Shown one piece after another: positions 7,814 to 16,580 of a DNA stretch of 40,480 bases. A model generated the notes under the pieces. That model saw only the letters and a program-made list of their open reading frames with translations, had not been told where the DNA came from and made no database searches. The translations under genes were made by a program, and so were the position numbers. The stretch spans positions 1-40,480 of the forward strand of contig NZ_LATD01000141.1 in the NCBI RefSeq assembly GCF_000981895.1, given 5' to 3'. This DNA comes from Streptomyces odonnellii (lineage in GTDB: Bacteria > Actinomycetota > Actinomycetes > Streptomycetales > Streptomycetaceae). Position 1 is the first letter of the stretch; each line of letters starts with the position of its first letter.

Positions 7814-8380
7814 ATGGATGAGGACTTCCGCTCGCTCGTGGACCGGGTGCGGGACGAGTCCGGCGGGTCCGCCTCGTACGCGCAACTCATCGCGACCCGG
7901 GATCTCGACGAACTGGCCGCTGTCCTCACCGAGCGGGGACGGCCCCTGTGGGCACGGGAGACCGCCGCTTTCCGGCTCGGCTGTGCCGGTGACCGGCGGG
8001 CGTTCGAGACGCTGGTGCTGCTCCTCAACCACCGCGACCCCGAGCGCTGTGTCTCCGCCTCGTACGCCCTGGCCCGGCTCGGTGACCCGCGTACGCCCCG
8101 GGCGGCGGCCGCCCTCGCGACCAATGAACTCCGCACGGCCTACGCGCTCCACCCCGTACGGCTCCTCGCCGCGTTACGCGCCCCCGAGTCCGTACCGGCG
8201 CTGATCAGCACCCTCGAACGGCTGCTGGCACCGGACGAGCCGCACTGGCGGGTGGCACTGGCCTGCGTGGAGGGCCTGGGCACGCTCGGGGACGGCCGGG
8301 CCCGGGCCGTGCTGGAAGCCGCCCGGAATCATCCCCGCCTGGGCTCCGCCGCCGCGGACGCGCTGAGCCGTCTCGCATAG
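7814..8380 (+). CDS. HEAT-repeat protein with a TTA codon
   Basis: A 188-residue all-helical protein of HEAT/PBS-lyase-like repeats, for example ARETAAFRLGCAGDRRAFETLVLLL, VSASYALARLGDPRTPRAAAALA and VALACVEGLGTLGDGRARAVLEAA. Such repeats form a curved protein-binding scaffold; no catalytic motif is visible. The codon at 8174-8176 is TTA (leucine, in LLAALRAPES). In Streptomyces TTA is read only by the developmentally expressed bldA tRNA, so translation may be restricted to late growth or differentiation. The start ATG 7814 appears leaderless. The last 52 bases overlap the converging GNAT gene at 8329-8988. The repeat fold is clear; the partner and role are unknown. Confidence 0.85.
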   Translation: MDEDFRSLVDRVRDESGGSASYAQLIATRDLDELAAVLTERGRPLWARETAAFRLGCAGDRRAFETLVLLLNHRDPERCVSASYALARLGDPRTPRAAAALATNELRTAYALHPVRLLAALRAPESVPALISTLERLLAPDEPHWRVALACVEGLGTLGDGRARAVLEAARNHPRLGSAAADALSRLA

Positions 8381-8988
8381 CGCACCTCGGGCACCGTCAC
8401 CCCCTCCACGTCGAACCGCGCCTCCGTGCCGTCCGGAGCGAAGCCCGCCCTGGCGTAGAAGCGGCGGGCCCGGTCGTTGGCCGCGAGGACCCAGAGCAGC
8501 AGCGAAGAGGCGCCCGCCGCCTCGGCCCTGGCGGTCAGCGCGTCGACCAGCGCACTGCCCACTCCCGTGCCGATCCACTCGGGCAGCACATACAGGGCGT
8601 ACAGCTCCGCCGTCCTGTCCGGCACGTCCTCGTCGCGGCTCGGGCCGCAGCACCCCCAGCCGACCACCCGGCCCGCCCGCTCGGCCACCAGGTCGACCAC
8701 CCGGCCCTCGCCCTTGGTCAGATACTCCCGGCGGCGGGCCGCGTCCTCCTCGACGCTCATCGCGTCGAGATACGTCTGCGGTATCAGCCCCCGGTACGCG
8801 TGCTGCCAGCCGCGCACCCGGACCGTGGCGACGGCCTCGCAGTCGTCGAGTGTCATCTCACGGATCCGGACCGGCGCAGCGGCCGCGGGCCGGCCGTGCG
8901 CCGCAGGTTCGTACGCCGGGCCGCTCGCCGGGCCGGGCGCGGGCTCGGCGGTGGCGCAGGAGGCCGTGGGCTCAGTCCGTCCCGCCAT
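8329..8988 (-). CDS. GNAT N-acetyltransferase
   Basis: A 219-residue protein with a GNAT domain from about residue 40. VRIREMTLDDCEAVATVRVRGW is the first strand and helix, ELYALYVLPEWIGTGVGSALVDAL is the acetyl-CoA-binding segment with the GTGVGSAL pyrophosphate loop, and LLLWVLAANDRARRFYARAGF is the C-terminal strand-helix pair. The first 39 residues are proline- and alanine-rich and unlike the family, so the true start may lie further in. The ATG at 8988 lies inside the end of ridA (17-base overlap), suggesting co-transcription with it. The 3' end overlaps the HEAT-repeat gene on the other strand by 52 bases. The acceptor substrate is unknown. Confidence 0.87.
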   Translation of the reverse strand: MAGRTEPTASCATAEPAPGPASGPAYEPAAHGRPAAAAPVRIREMTLDDCEAVATVRVRGWQHAYRGLIPQTYLDAMSVEEDAARRREYLTKGEGRVVDLVAERAGRVVGWGCCGPSRDEDVPDRTAELYALYVLPEWIGTGVGSALVDALTARAEAAGASSLLLWVLAANDRARRFYARAGFAPDGTEARFDVEGVTVPEVRYARRLSASAAAEPRRG

Positions 8989-9388
8989 CGGTCCCCCCGA
9001 CGATCGCGAAAGCCTCTATCTCCACCAGCAGTTCGGGCCGGAACAGCGCCGCGACCTGGACCGCCGAACTCGCCGGCGGACGCGCCGTGTCGATCACCGC
9101 GTCCCGCGCCTCCCGTATCGCGGGCAGATGCGCCACATCGGTGACGAAGTACGTCAGCTTGACGACATCGGCGAATCCGGCCCCGGCCGCGGCCAGACAG
9201 CGGCGCAGATTCTCGAACACCTGCCGCGCCTGGGCGGCCGGATCCCCCTCGCCGACCACCCTGCCGTCCGCGTCGAACGCGCACTGGCCGGAGACGGCGA
9301 CGAAACGGCCCGTGCCCCAGACGACATGGCTGTAACCGTTGCCCGGAGCGACGCCGTCGGGGGCGGGCAGATGCGTGAGTTCAGTCAT
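8972..9388 (-). CDS. ridA: RidA family protein (YjgF/YER057c/UK114)
   Basis: A 138-residue RidA-fold protein. Family members form trimers and hydrolyse reactive enamine/imine intermediates made by PLP enzymes, protecting the cell from 2-aminoacrylate; some relatives act in dedicated catabolic steps. The characteristic segments FVAVSGQCAFDADGRVVG, AQARQVFENLRRCLAAAGA, DVVKLTYFVTD and the terminal LFRPELLVEIEAFAIV are visible. In canonical RidA the catalytic Arg lies in a motif near position 105. Here the equivalent stretch is ARPPASSAVQVAALFRPELLVEIEA, so it may belong to a subfamily with altered chemistry. AAGGA lies 7 bases before ATG 9388. It overlaps the GNAT gene downstream by 17 bases. 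Confidence 0.88.
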   Translation of the reverse strand: MTELTHLPAPDGVAPGNGYSHVVWGTGRFVAVSGQCAFDADGRVVGEGDPAAQARQVFENLRRCLAAAGAGFADVVKLTYFVTDVAHLPAIREARDAVIDTARPPASSAVQVAALFRPELLVEIEAFAIVGGTDGGTD

Positions 9389-9434
9389 GTGCCCATCCTT
9401 GCCGATGCCACTGACAATCGGCCAAGAGGTTTCC

Positions 9435-9480
9435 GTGACCGCTGTGACCGCTGTGACCGCATGAGGAGACCGCCGGTCAC
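9435..9480. repeat. Three 9-bp repeats plus inverted copy at radical SAM gene end
   Basis: GTGACCGCT is repeated about three times in tandem (9435, 9444, 9453). An inverted copy, CGGTCAC at 9474-9480, pairs with GTGACCG of any of the three. The inverted arm overlaps the stop codon of the radical SAM gene. On the minus strand the resulting hairpin (nearest copy: 7-bp stem, 14-base loop) could help terminate that transcript before ridA, with three alternative stems. Confidence 0.5.
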
Positions 9481-10541
9481 AGCAGCGTGAGCTGGGTCGC
9501 CGCCGGACGGACCGGCAGATCGGGACGCGCGGGCAGTTCCGGGTCCCGGGGCACGGATATGCGCCGGGCCTCGCCGCGCCCCGCCGGCCCGATCCCGAAC
9601 TCGTCGGCCAGTTCGTGCACCTGCCGGGTGATCCGCCGCTGGTACCACTTGGGCGCGTACGCGCCCTCCGCGTACAGCCGCTCGTACCGCGCCACCAGAT
9701 ACGGATGGTGCCGCTCCAGCCAGGACATGAACCACTCGCGCGCGCCCGGCCGCAGATGCAGTACGAGCGGGGTCACCGAGGTGGCCCCGGCCGCGGCGAT
9801 CGACCGTACCGTCGCCCTGAGCTGGTCGGGACTGTCGCTCAGGAACGGGATGACCGGCGCCATCAGCACCCCGCAGCCGATCCCGTTCTCGGCCATCGTC
9901 CGCACCACGTCGAGCCGCCGCTCGGGCGAGGGCGTGCCCGGTTCGACCGTGCGCCACAGCTCCTGGTCGGTGAAGCCGACCGAGACCGAGATGCCCACCT
10001 CGGTGACGGACGCCGCCTCCCGCAGCAGCTCGAGATCGCGCAGGATCAGCGTGCCCTTGGTGAGGATGGAGAACGGGTTGGCGCGGTCGCGCAGGGCCGT
10101 GATGATGCCCGGCATCAGCCGGTACCGTCCCTCCGCGCGCTGGTAGCAGTCGACATTCGTCCCCATCGCGATGTGCGCCCCCTGCCAGCTGCGCGAGGCG
10201 AGCTGGCGCCGGACCAGCTCCGGGGCGTTGATCTTGACCACGATCTGGGAGTCGAAGCCCTGACCGGTGTCGAGGTCGAGATAGCTGTGGGTCTTGCGGG
10301 CGAAGCAGTAGACGCAGGCGTGTGTGCAGCCCCGGTACGGATTCACCGTCCATTCGAACGGCATACGGGACGCCCCCGGCACCCGGTTCACAATCGAACG
10401 GGCACGGATCTCGTAGAAGGTGACACCACGGAATTCGGGTGTGTCGAAGGTCCTGGTGGTCACCGCGTCCGTACCGAAGAGCGCGATGTCCCCGGTCGCC
10501 CCCTGCATTGAGGTGTTCTCGACCAGATTGTCCCAGCGCAT
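9477..10541 (-). CDS. Rv2578c family radical SAM protein
   Basis: A 354-residue radical S-adenosylmethionine protein related to mycobacterial Rv2578c and the SplB-like superfamily. The [4Fe-4S] motif CxxxCxxC is Cys72, Cys76 and Cys79 in GCTHACVYCFARKTHSYLD. SAM-domain strands follow (VVKINAPELVRRQLA, IAMGTNVDCYQRAEG, PFSILTKGTLILRDLELL, EVGISVSVGFTD). I chose ATG 10541 because GAGGAGG sits seven bases upstream; the open frame extends further but without similarity. A palindrome of LexA-box type lies 34-45 bases upstream of the ATG, and from memory the M. tuberculosis homologue is reported in the LexA regulon, so DNA-damage induction is plausible. The substrate is unknown; photoproduct lyase-like repair has been suggested for related proteins but is not shown here. 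Confidence 0.9.
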   Translation of the reverse strand: MRWDNLVENTSMQGATGDIALFGTDAVTTRTFDTPEFRGVTFYEIRARSIVNRVPGASRMPFEWTVNPYRGCTHACVYCFARKTHSYLDLDTGQGFDSQIVVKINAPELVRRQLASRSWQGAHIAMGTNVDCYQRAEGRYRLMPGIITALRDRANPFSILTKGTLILRDLELLREAASVTEVGISVSVGFTDQELWRTVEPGTPSPERRLDVVRTMAENGIGCGVLMAPVIPFLSDSPDQLRATVRSIAAAGATSVTPLVLHLRPGAREWFMSWLERHHPYLVARYERLYAEGAYAPKWYQRRITRQVHELADEFGIGPAGRGEARRISVPRDPELPARPDLPVRPAATQLTLL

Positions 10542-10574
10542 GGATACCTCCTCGGTAGCACTCACCTCAGAATA

Positions 10575-10586
10575 GAACACATGTTC
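10575..10586. promoter_or_regulatory. Candidate LexA/SOS box
   Basis: GAACACATGTTC matches the core GAAC-N4-GTTC of the actinobacterial LexA operator (consensus TCGAAC-N4-GTTCGA), with mismatches in the outer bases (TAGAAC on the left, GTTCCC on the right). It lies between the radical SAM gene (ATG 10541, minus strand) and the SRPBCC gene (ATG 10679, plus strand). On the minus strand it overlaps or abuts a possible -10, TATTCT. Confidence 0.55.
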
Positions 10587-10678
10587 CCTTGATCGCTCGC
10601 CGAGCGGATTTGGGCGGGCGTACCGGAGGGTGGTTGGCTGGCCGCACCCCACCCGGAACGAGTGCTGGAGGAACAGCC

Positions 10679-11146
10679 ATGGCGCAGGTCGAGGCCACCA
10701 CGGAGCGGATCATCGCGGCGGACCCGGAGACAGTGTTCGACGCGCTGGCCGATTACGAGAACACCCGGGCGAAGCTGCTGCCCGCGCAGTTCAGCGAGTA
10801 CGAGGTGCGGGAGGGCGGCGACGGCGAGGGCTCGCTCGTCCACTGGAAGCTCCAGGCGACGAGCAAGCGGGTGCGCGACTGTCTGCTGGAGGTGACCGAG
10901 CCGACCGACGGACAGCTCATCGAGAAGGACCGCAACTCCTCGATGGTCACCACCTGGACCGTCACCCCCGCCGGTGAGGGCCGTTCGAAGGCCGTCGTCA
11001 CGACCGTCTGGGACGGCGCGGGCGGGATCGGCGGGTTCTTCGAGCGGACCTTCGCCCCCAAGGGTCTCGGCCGTATCTACGACGTGATCCTCGAAAGGCT
11101 CGCCGCCGAGACCGAGAAGGCGCGCGAGAACGGCTCCGGCAAGTAG
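10679..11146 (+). CDS. SRPBCC family protein (START/Bet v1-like fold)
   Basis: A 155-residue helix-grip protein of the polyketide cyclase/dehydrase-like SRPBCC superfamily, with a hydrophobic cavity that may bind a lipid or small aromatic ligand. The first strand and helix TERIIAADPETVFDALADYENT, the central strand GEGSLVHWKLQATSKRVRD and the long C-terminal helix LGRIYDVILERLAAETEKA are visible. GGAGGAACAGCC precedes ATG 10679, a good ribosome binding site. It is divergent from the radical SAM gene and shares the upstream region carrying the LexA-type box. No signal peptide or catalytic residues are recognised; the role is unknown. Confidence 0.87.
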   Translation: MAQVEATTERIIAADPETVFDALADYENTRAKLLPAQFSEYEVREGGDGEGSLVHWKLQATSKRVRDCLLEVTEPTDGQLIEKDRNSSMVTTWTVTPAGEGRSKAVVTTVWDGAGGIGGFFERTFAPKGLGRIYDVILERLAAETEKARENGSGK

Positions 11147-11440
11147 CCCTACCGGCCGAGAGCCCCGACCGGCCCGTCCGGCCGGACAGTTCGACTCGTT
11201 GCGGCAGGTCTCGGCGTGTCACCGCCGGGGTCACCGGTACGAGTGGTTTTCCCCGCGGCGCCGTTGCGCGCCCCCGCGCGACACGTCGCGGGAAAGCCCC
11301 TGATGAGCGCCCCGGCGCAGGCTTCACCGCTCAACCCGCCCCCGTCACAACCCCGTTCAGCCGGAGAGCCTTCCGCTTGCTCCTGCTTGGCGTGCAATGT
11401 GAAGTATGACGCCGCGCAGGTGCGACGAGGGGAGCAGTAC

Positions 11441-13918
11441 GTGGGCGGGACCACTCTGGTCAAGGGCGGCGGGCAGGCCATCGAGTACGCGAACGAGAAC
11501 GGTGCCGCGCGGGCCGCGGCGCTTCCCGTACCCGCCACCGCGGACGCTTCGCCACCACAGCCCGCCATGGGCACGGTCCTCGCGGAACCCCTCAGCCCCC
11601 GCCGGGTGCGGCTGGTCTTCGTCGGGCTGATGCTCGCCCTGCTGCTGGCCGCTCTCGAACAGATGATCGTGGCCACCGCGCTGCCGAAGATCGTCGGGGA
11701 GCTCCAGGGCCTGGACCGGATGTCCTGGGCGATCACCGCGTATCTGCTCACCGCCACCATCGGGCTCCCCGTCTACGGCAAGCTCGGCGATCTCTTCGGC
11801 CGCAAGGGCGTCTTCCAGTTCGCGATCGTCGTCTTCGTCATCGGGTCCGCGCTGGCCGGCTGGTCCCGCACCATGGATCAGCTCATCGCCTTCCGCGCCA
11901 TCCAGGGAATCGGCGCGGGCGGACTGATGATCGGGGTCCAGGCGATCATCGCGGACATCGTGCCCGCCCGGGAACGCGCCCGCTTCATGGGACTGATCGG
12001 CGCCGCCTTCGGGCTCGCCTCCGTGGCCGGGCCGCTGCTCGGCGGCTTCTTCACCGACCATGTCTCCTGGCGCTGGTGCTTCTACTTCAATGTGCCCTTC
12101 GGGCTGATCACCCTCGCCGTCGTCGCCGTGGTGCTCCGGCTGCCCAAGCCCACCGCCCGCGCGCGGCTCGATGTCCTCGGCACCCTGATGCTCGCCGCCG
12201 CGTCCACCTGTCTGGTGCTGCTGACCAGTTGGGGCGGGACGGAGTACGAATGGGACTCCCGGGTCATCGTCGGTCTCGCCGCGGGAGCCGCCGGAACCAC
12301 CCTGCTGTTCCTGGTCGTCGAGCACTTCGCGGCCGAACCGCTCATCCCCCTGCGGCTGTTCCGGGACACGGTCTTCAACATCACCAGCCTGGTCGGGGCG
12401 ATCGTCGGCGTTGCGCTGTTCGGCGCGGCCAGCTATCTGCCGACCTATCTCCAGATGGTCGAGGGGGCCAGCGCCACCGAGTCGGGTCTGCTGATGCTGC
12501 CCATGATGGGCGGCATCGTCGTCGCCTCCGTCGTCTCGGGCCATCTCATCACCCGTACCGGTCACTACAAGATCTATCCGGTGCTGGGCAGCGCGCTCTC
12601 GGTGGCGGGCATGTGGCTGCTGTCCCGGCTGGACACCGGCACCTCGATGACCGAGAACGGTGTCGCGCAGGCGGTGCTGGGACTGGGCATGGGCCTGGTC
12701 ATGCCGGTGCTGATCCTCGCCGTGCAGAACGCCGTACGCCCCGCCGACCTCGGCACCGCCACCAGCGCCAACAACTACTTCCGGCAGATCGGCGGCAGCG
12801 TGGGCGCCGCCGTCTTCGGCACCCTCTTCGCCGACCGGCTGGCCGACGCGCTCGCCGCCCGTATCCCCGCCGGGGCGGGCCTGCCCGACGCCGAGTCCAT
12901 CACCCCGCAGGCGGTGCACGCCCTGCCGCCCGCCGTCCGCGACGGCTATGTCCAGGCGTACGCGGACGCCATGCCCCGGATCTTCCTCTACCTCGTGCCG
13001 GTGCTGGTCCTCGGCCTGTTGATCGCCCTCTTCCTCAAGGAGAAACCACTGGTGTCCCAGAACGCCTCAGCCGCCGAGTCCGTCACCGTCCCGGTCCCCG
13101 GCGCGCGCACCGCGCCCGCGGGCCCCGCCGCTCCGCCGCCCGCGCCCGCCCCGTACACCTCGGGGGTGGCGGTGTGCGGGACGGTGCAGCACCACGACGG
13201 CTCCACCGTGCCCCGCGCCGCGCTGACCCTGATCGATGTCCATGGACAGCAGATCGGGCGCGGGGCGAGCGGCGCGGACGGGCGGTACGCGCTGAGTGTG
13301 CCGGGCTCCGGCTCGTACGTGATGATCGCGGCCGCCGCCGGACACCAGCCGCAGGCCGTCACGGTGACCGTGGGCGAGCGGCCCGTCGAGCTGGATGTGG
13401 TCCTCGGCGGGGCGGGAAGGCTCGCCGGGGCCGTCCGTACCGCCGACGGCACCCCGGTGCGCGACGCCGCCGTGACCCTCACGGATGTACGGGGCGATGT
13501 CGTCGCGTCCACCCGGAGCGGCCGCGAGGGCGCGTATGTCATCTCGGAGCTGGTGGCCGGGGAGTACACCCTCGCCGCGAGCGCGCCCGCCTTCCGGCCC
13601 GCGGCGCTGCCGGTCAGTGTGCAGGCCTCACGCGAGACCCGGCAGGACATCGAGCTGGCGGGCGGAGCGGTGCTGCGCGGTACGGTACGGGCCGGCGGCG
13701 GCCGTCCGGTGGAGGACGCCCGGGTCACCCTCCTCGACGCGGCGGGCAATGTGGTGGATACCCTCACCACGGGTTCCGACGGCACCTTCCGGTTCGTGGA
13801 CCTCTCCTCCGGCGAGTACACCGTGATCGCCGCGGGCTATCCGCCCGTCGCCACCGTCCTCCATATGGCGGGCGGCGGACGCACCGAACGCGATCTCCAA
13901 CTGGGTCATGAAGATTGA
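11441..13918 (+). CDS. MFS DHA2 exporter fused to three carboxypeptidase-regulatory-like repeats
   Basis: An 825-residue fusion. Residues about 56-535 form a 14-TM drug:H+ antiporter of the DHA2/EmrB type: TM1 has [24 protein letters not shown], motif A is [11 protein letters not shown] and motif C is [13 protein letters not shown]. After a proline/alanine-rich linker, residues about 572-825 contain three beta-sandwich repeats of the CarboxypepD_reg/CnaB type, each with a GTV...DG.P(V)..A.VTL.D..G core and a G.Y.(I/V)..L..G.Y signature. With 14 TM helices the C-terminus would face the cytoplasm, which is unusual for such domains. I chose GTG 11441 because GAGGGGAG lies six bases upstream; ATG 11567 is an alternative. 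The gap before it (11147-11440) holds a perfect 12-bp palindrome, GTCCGGCCGGAC, at 11176-11187. The substrate is unknown. Confidence 0.88.
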   Translation: MGGTTLVKGGGQAIEYANENGAARAAALPVPATADASPPQPAMGTVLAEPLSPRRVRLVFVGLMLALLLAALEQMIVATALPKIVGELQGLDRMSWAITAYLLTATIGLPVYGKLGDLFGRKGVFQFAIVVFVIGSALAGWSRTMDQLIAFRAIQGIGAGGLMIGVQAIIADIVPARERARFMGLIGAAFGLASVAGPLLGGFFTDHVSWRWCFYFNVPFGLITLAVVAVVLRLPKPTARARLDVLGTLMLAAASTCLVLLTSWGGTEYEWDSRVIVGLAAGAAGTTLLFLVVEHFAAEPLIPLRLFRDTVFNITSLVGAIVGVALFGAASYLPTYLQMVEGASATESGLLMLPMMGGIVVASVVSGHLITRTGHYKIYPVLGSALSVAGMWLLSRLDTGTSMTENGVAQAVLGLGMGLVMPVLILAVQNAVRPADLGTATSANNYFRQIGGSVGAAVFGTLFADRLADALAARIPAGAGLPDAESITPQAVHALPPAVRDGYVQAYADAMPRIFLYLVPVLVLGLLIALFLKEKPLVSQNASAAESVTVPVPGARTAPAGPAAPPPAPAPYTSGVAVCGTVQHHDGSTVPRAALTLIDVHGQQIGRGASGADGRYALSVPGSGSYVMIAAAAGHQPQAVTVTVGERPVELDVVLGGAGRLAGAVRTADGTPVRDAAVTLTDVRGDVVASTRSGREGAYVISELVAGEYTLAASAPAFRPAALPVSVQASRETRQDIELAGGAVLRGTVRAGGGRPVEDARVTLLDAAGNVVDTLTTGSDGTFRFVDLSSGEYTVIAAGYPPVATVLHMAGGGRTERDLQLGHED

Positions 13919-13934
13919 CTGAATTTCAGTCAAT
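13914..13934. promoter_or_regulatory. Perfect 21-bp AT-rich palindrome, candidate operator
   Basis: Two perfect 10-base arms, ATTGACTGAA and TTCAGTCAAT, separated by a single T. The element overlaps the stop codon of the MFS gene and lies 120 bases before the start of the phosphatase gene at 14054. It is conspicuously AT-rich for this genome and its size and symmetry suit a dimeric TetR- or MarR-type repressor. I do not recognise the exact sequence as a known operator. It could also act as a small hairpin, but it lacks the GC stem expected of a terminator. Confidence 0.5.
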
Positions 13935-14053
13935 AAGCAGTTGTGCGCGGGCGCACCACCTATTGGTTCATTGACCGGCGCAATGCCTGTCAAGGGCCGT
14001 ACCGTGGAGGGCGGAGCCGCGGATCCTGGCGGCAGGGAAGGAGCCTCCCACCC

Positions 14054-16570
14054 ATGGACAGTGGTATTCCGCCGGGACTGCCGCGGCAGTCCGCCGCGGC
14101 CGGCCGGATTCCGCTCGCCGTGGTCGTCGTGGACGGTGACGGCCTGGTGTCGCACTGGTCGTCCGGTGCGCGGCGGCTCTTCGGCCACCCCGGGGACGAG
14201 GCGCTGGGACGGCATGCCGGAGATCTGATGCCGGTCGCCGGGGCCCTCGCGGAGGACGAGCGCGGGGTGGCGCACGGCGGTTGCGACGGCTATGACGAAC
14301 TGGGACCGGAACTCCACGCCCGGGGCTCCTACCCCACCGCGGGCCGCGCGAAGGTCTCCCATCCGGAGCGCGGCCGGCTCGATGTGCTGTGGTGGGCCTA
14401 TCCACTGATCGGACCGGGACCGGGGCGCCATCTCGTACTCGCGGCGGACGCCGGGCAGTTGCGCCCCGAGGCCGGGGAAAGCGCCGCGGACATTCTGCGG
14501 ATCGCCCCCGGATTCGCCCATCACACGGAATTCCCGGACGCGGACGCATTGGCCCGGCGGCTGCCCGGCATTCTGCCGGACATGGGCCCCGCCGAATGCG
14601 GCCGCATTGTCGCCCAGGTACTCGAACTGGGATATCCCGTCGTGGAATTCAGCCGTCACGACCGGGTTCCGGTCACGCCCGACTGGGGTGTGCCCCGGCA
14701 GTCCGCCGTACGGTACGAAAGCCCTGGGGCCGAGCCCGTACCGGCAGGCGCCGAGCCCGTACCGGCGGAGGCGCGGTTCAGACGAAGAGCGGTGCCCCGT
14801 CCCGAACCCGGCCTCGAATACGCCGCGGTGCGTGAGCGTCTGGAGTTCCTGAACGATGTCAGCCGGCGTATCGGCTCATCCCTCGATCCGGCCCGTACGA
14901 TCCGCGAGGTCACCAGCGCCCTCGTCCCCCACTTCACCGACTTCGCGGGTACGCATCTGCGGGCCGCGGTCCTGGCCGGGGAGGGATTCCCGGACGGCCC
15001 GCCCGACGCCACCACCGTCTGGCATCGGGTATGGGTCGAGCACAATGACGAGCCGGGCCGCTGGGACGATACGGTGCCGGTCGGCGAGGCCATGGCTTTC
15101 CCCGAGCACACCCCGTTCTTCCAGTGCATGGTCACCGGGGAGCCGATGCTCGTCCCGCGGGTGAGCGAGGAGACGGGGAATCGTATCTCCGCGGAATTCG
15201 AGAAACGGGATCTGCGCCCGCTCATCAACCACCGGTCCATGCTGCTGGTACCGCTGAAGGCGCGGGACGTCGTACTGGGATTCATGGTGCTGCTGCGGCG
15301 GCCCGACCGTGAGCCGTTCGACGACATGGACCGTACGACCGCCGCCGAACTCGCCACGCGGGCCGGGCTCGTACTGGACAACGCCCGGATGCACACGTAC
15401 CAGGAGAATGTCGCCGAGACCCTCCAGGACAGCATGCTGCCGCACATCGCGCCGCGGATGGCGGGCTGTGACATCGCCACCCGCTATCTGCCCGGTACCC
15501 GGCCCGGCCGGATCGGCGGTGACTGGTTCGACGCCGTGAAGCTGCCCGGATCGCGGACCGCGCTGGTCGTCGGAGACGTGATGGGCCACGGTCTCAACTC
15601 GGTGGCGATGATGGGCCAGTTGCGCACCGCCGTACAGACCATGGCGGCCATGGAGCTGCCGCCCGCCCAACTGCTCCGCAATCTCGACGACTTGGCGCAG
15701 CGCCTCGGCGAACGGTATCTGGCGACCTGTCTGTACGCGGTGTACGACCCGATCGGATCCGAGATCCAGATCGCCAACGCCGGTCATATTCCACCGGTTC
15801 TGGTCCGTGCGGAGGACGGCAGTGCCGAGGTGCTCGACCTGCCGACCGGAGCGCCCATCGGTGTGGGCGGAGTGGCCTTCGAGACGGTGTCCGTACGGGT
15901 CGGGCCGGGCGACCGGCTGGTGCTGTGCAGCGACGGGCTGATCGAGGTGCGAGGTCAAGACATCGGGGAGGGCCGGGGCCTGGCGGCGCTCTGCGCGTCC
16001 GCCGCGCATCCCGCCGCCGCCATGGACACCGCCTGCGACGCCATCATCCGCGCGCTCAACGTCCGGGAAGGGCGCAAGGATGATGTTGCGCTGCTGATGG
16101 CCCGCCTCAACGGCATTCCTGACAGCGATGTCGCGGAGTACGAACTCGCCCTGGATCCGCGCGAGGTGGGCAGGGCGCGACGGCTGGTGCGCGACCGGCT
16201 GCTGGGCTGGTCGCTGCCGGACGCGGTGGAGACGGCCGAGCTGATGGTGAGTGAGCTGGTCACCAACGCGATGAATCACGCGCGGTCACAACGGGTCGGG
16301 CTGCGGCTGGTCCGCACGGACGCGCTGCTGTGCGAGGTCACCGATGACACACCGGCCCCCGCGGCCCTGCTGAGCGCGCGGCCCGACGACGAGTCCGGGC
16401 GCGGACTGCGGGTGGTGAGCACGCTGGCGCACGAGTGGGGGACGAGCAGTACGGCGTACGGAAAGACCGTCTGGTTCGAACAGACCCTCACCCGGAAGGC
16501 GCCCGGCCGTCACCACGGCCGCTGGACGAACCCTCCCGGGCTCCTGCCCCCGCAGCCGACGGGACGGTAG
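14054..16570 (+). CDS. PAS-GAF-SpoIIE phosphatase with C-terminal HATPase_c kinase-like domain
   Basis: An 838-residue regulatory phosphatase. The order is a PAS-like domain (about 13-120, IPLAVVVVDGDGLVSHWS), a GAF domain (about 263-442), a PP2C/SpoIIE phosphatase domain (about 473-690, with GGDWFDAVKLPG, VVGDVMGHGLNS, LVLCSDGLIEVRG and RKDDVALLMARL metal-binding aspartates) and a GHKL ATPase (about 691-820, N-box LMVSELVTNAMNHA, G-box DESGRGLRVVSTLAHEWG) like SpoIIAB/RsbW anti-sigma kinases. Such proteins control sigma factors through phosphorylation of anti-sigma-factor antagonists, and many Streptomyces examples have no assigned partner; none is encoded nearby. There is no membrane segment. 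The start ATG 14054 has GGAAGGAG ten bases upstream; an upstream in-frame extension has no domain similarity. It converges on the oxidoreductase gene. Confidence 0.92.
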   Translation: MDSGIPPGLPRQSAAAGRIPLAVVVVDGDGLVSHWSSGARRLFGHPGDEALGRHAGDLMPVAGALAEDERGVAHGGCDGYDELGPELHARGSYPTAGRAKVSHPERGRLDVLWWAYPLIGPGPGRHLVLAADAGQLRPEAGESAADILRIAPGFAHHTEFPDADALARRLPGILPDMGPAECGRIVAQVLELGYPVVEFSRHDRVPVTPDWGVPRQSAVRYESPGAEPVPAGAEPVPAEARFRRRAVPRPEPGLEYAAVRERLEFLNDVSRRIGSSLDPARTIREVTSALVPHFTDFAGTHLRAAVLAGEGFPDGPPDATTVWHRVWVEHNDEPGRWDDTVPVGEAMAFPEHTPFFQCMVTGEPMLVPRVSEETGNRISAEFEKRDLRPLINHRSMLLVPLKARDVVLGFMVLLRRPDREPFDDMDRTTAAELATRAGLVLDNARMHTYQENVAETLQDSMLPHIAPRMAGCDIATRYLPGTRPGRIGGDWFDAVKLPGSRTALVVGDVMGHGLNSVAMMGQLRTAVQTMAAMELPPAQLLRNLDDLAQRLGERYLATCLYAVYDPIGSEIQIANAGHIPPVLVRAEDGSAEVLDLPTGAPIGVGGVAFETVSVRVGPGDRLVLCSDGLIEVRGQDIGEGRGLAALCASAAHPAAAMDTACDAIIRALNVREGRKDDVALLMARLNGIPDSDVAEYELALDPREVGRARRLVRDRLLGWSLPDAVETAELMVSELVTNAMNHARSQRVGLRLVRTDALLCEVTDDTPAPAALLSARPDDESGRGLRVVSTLAHEWGTSSTAYGKTVWFEQTLTRKAPGRHHGRWTNPPGLLPPQPTGR

Positions 16571-16580
16571 TCCGTACCGC

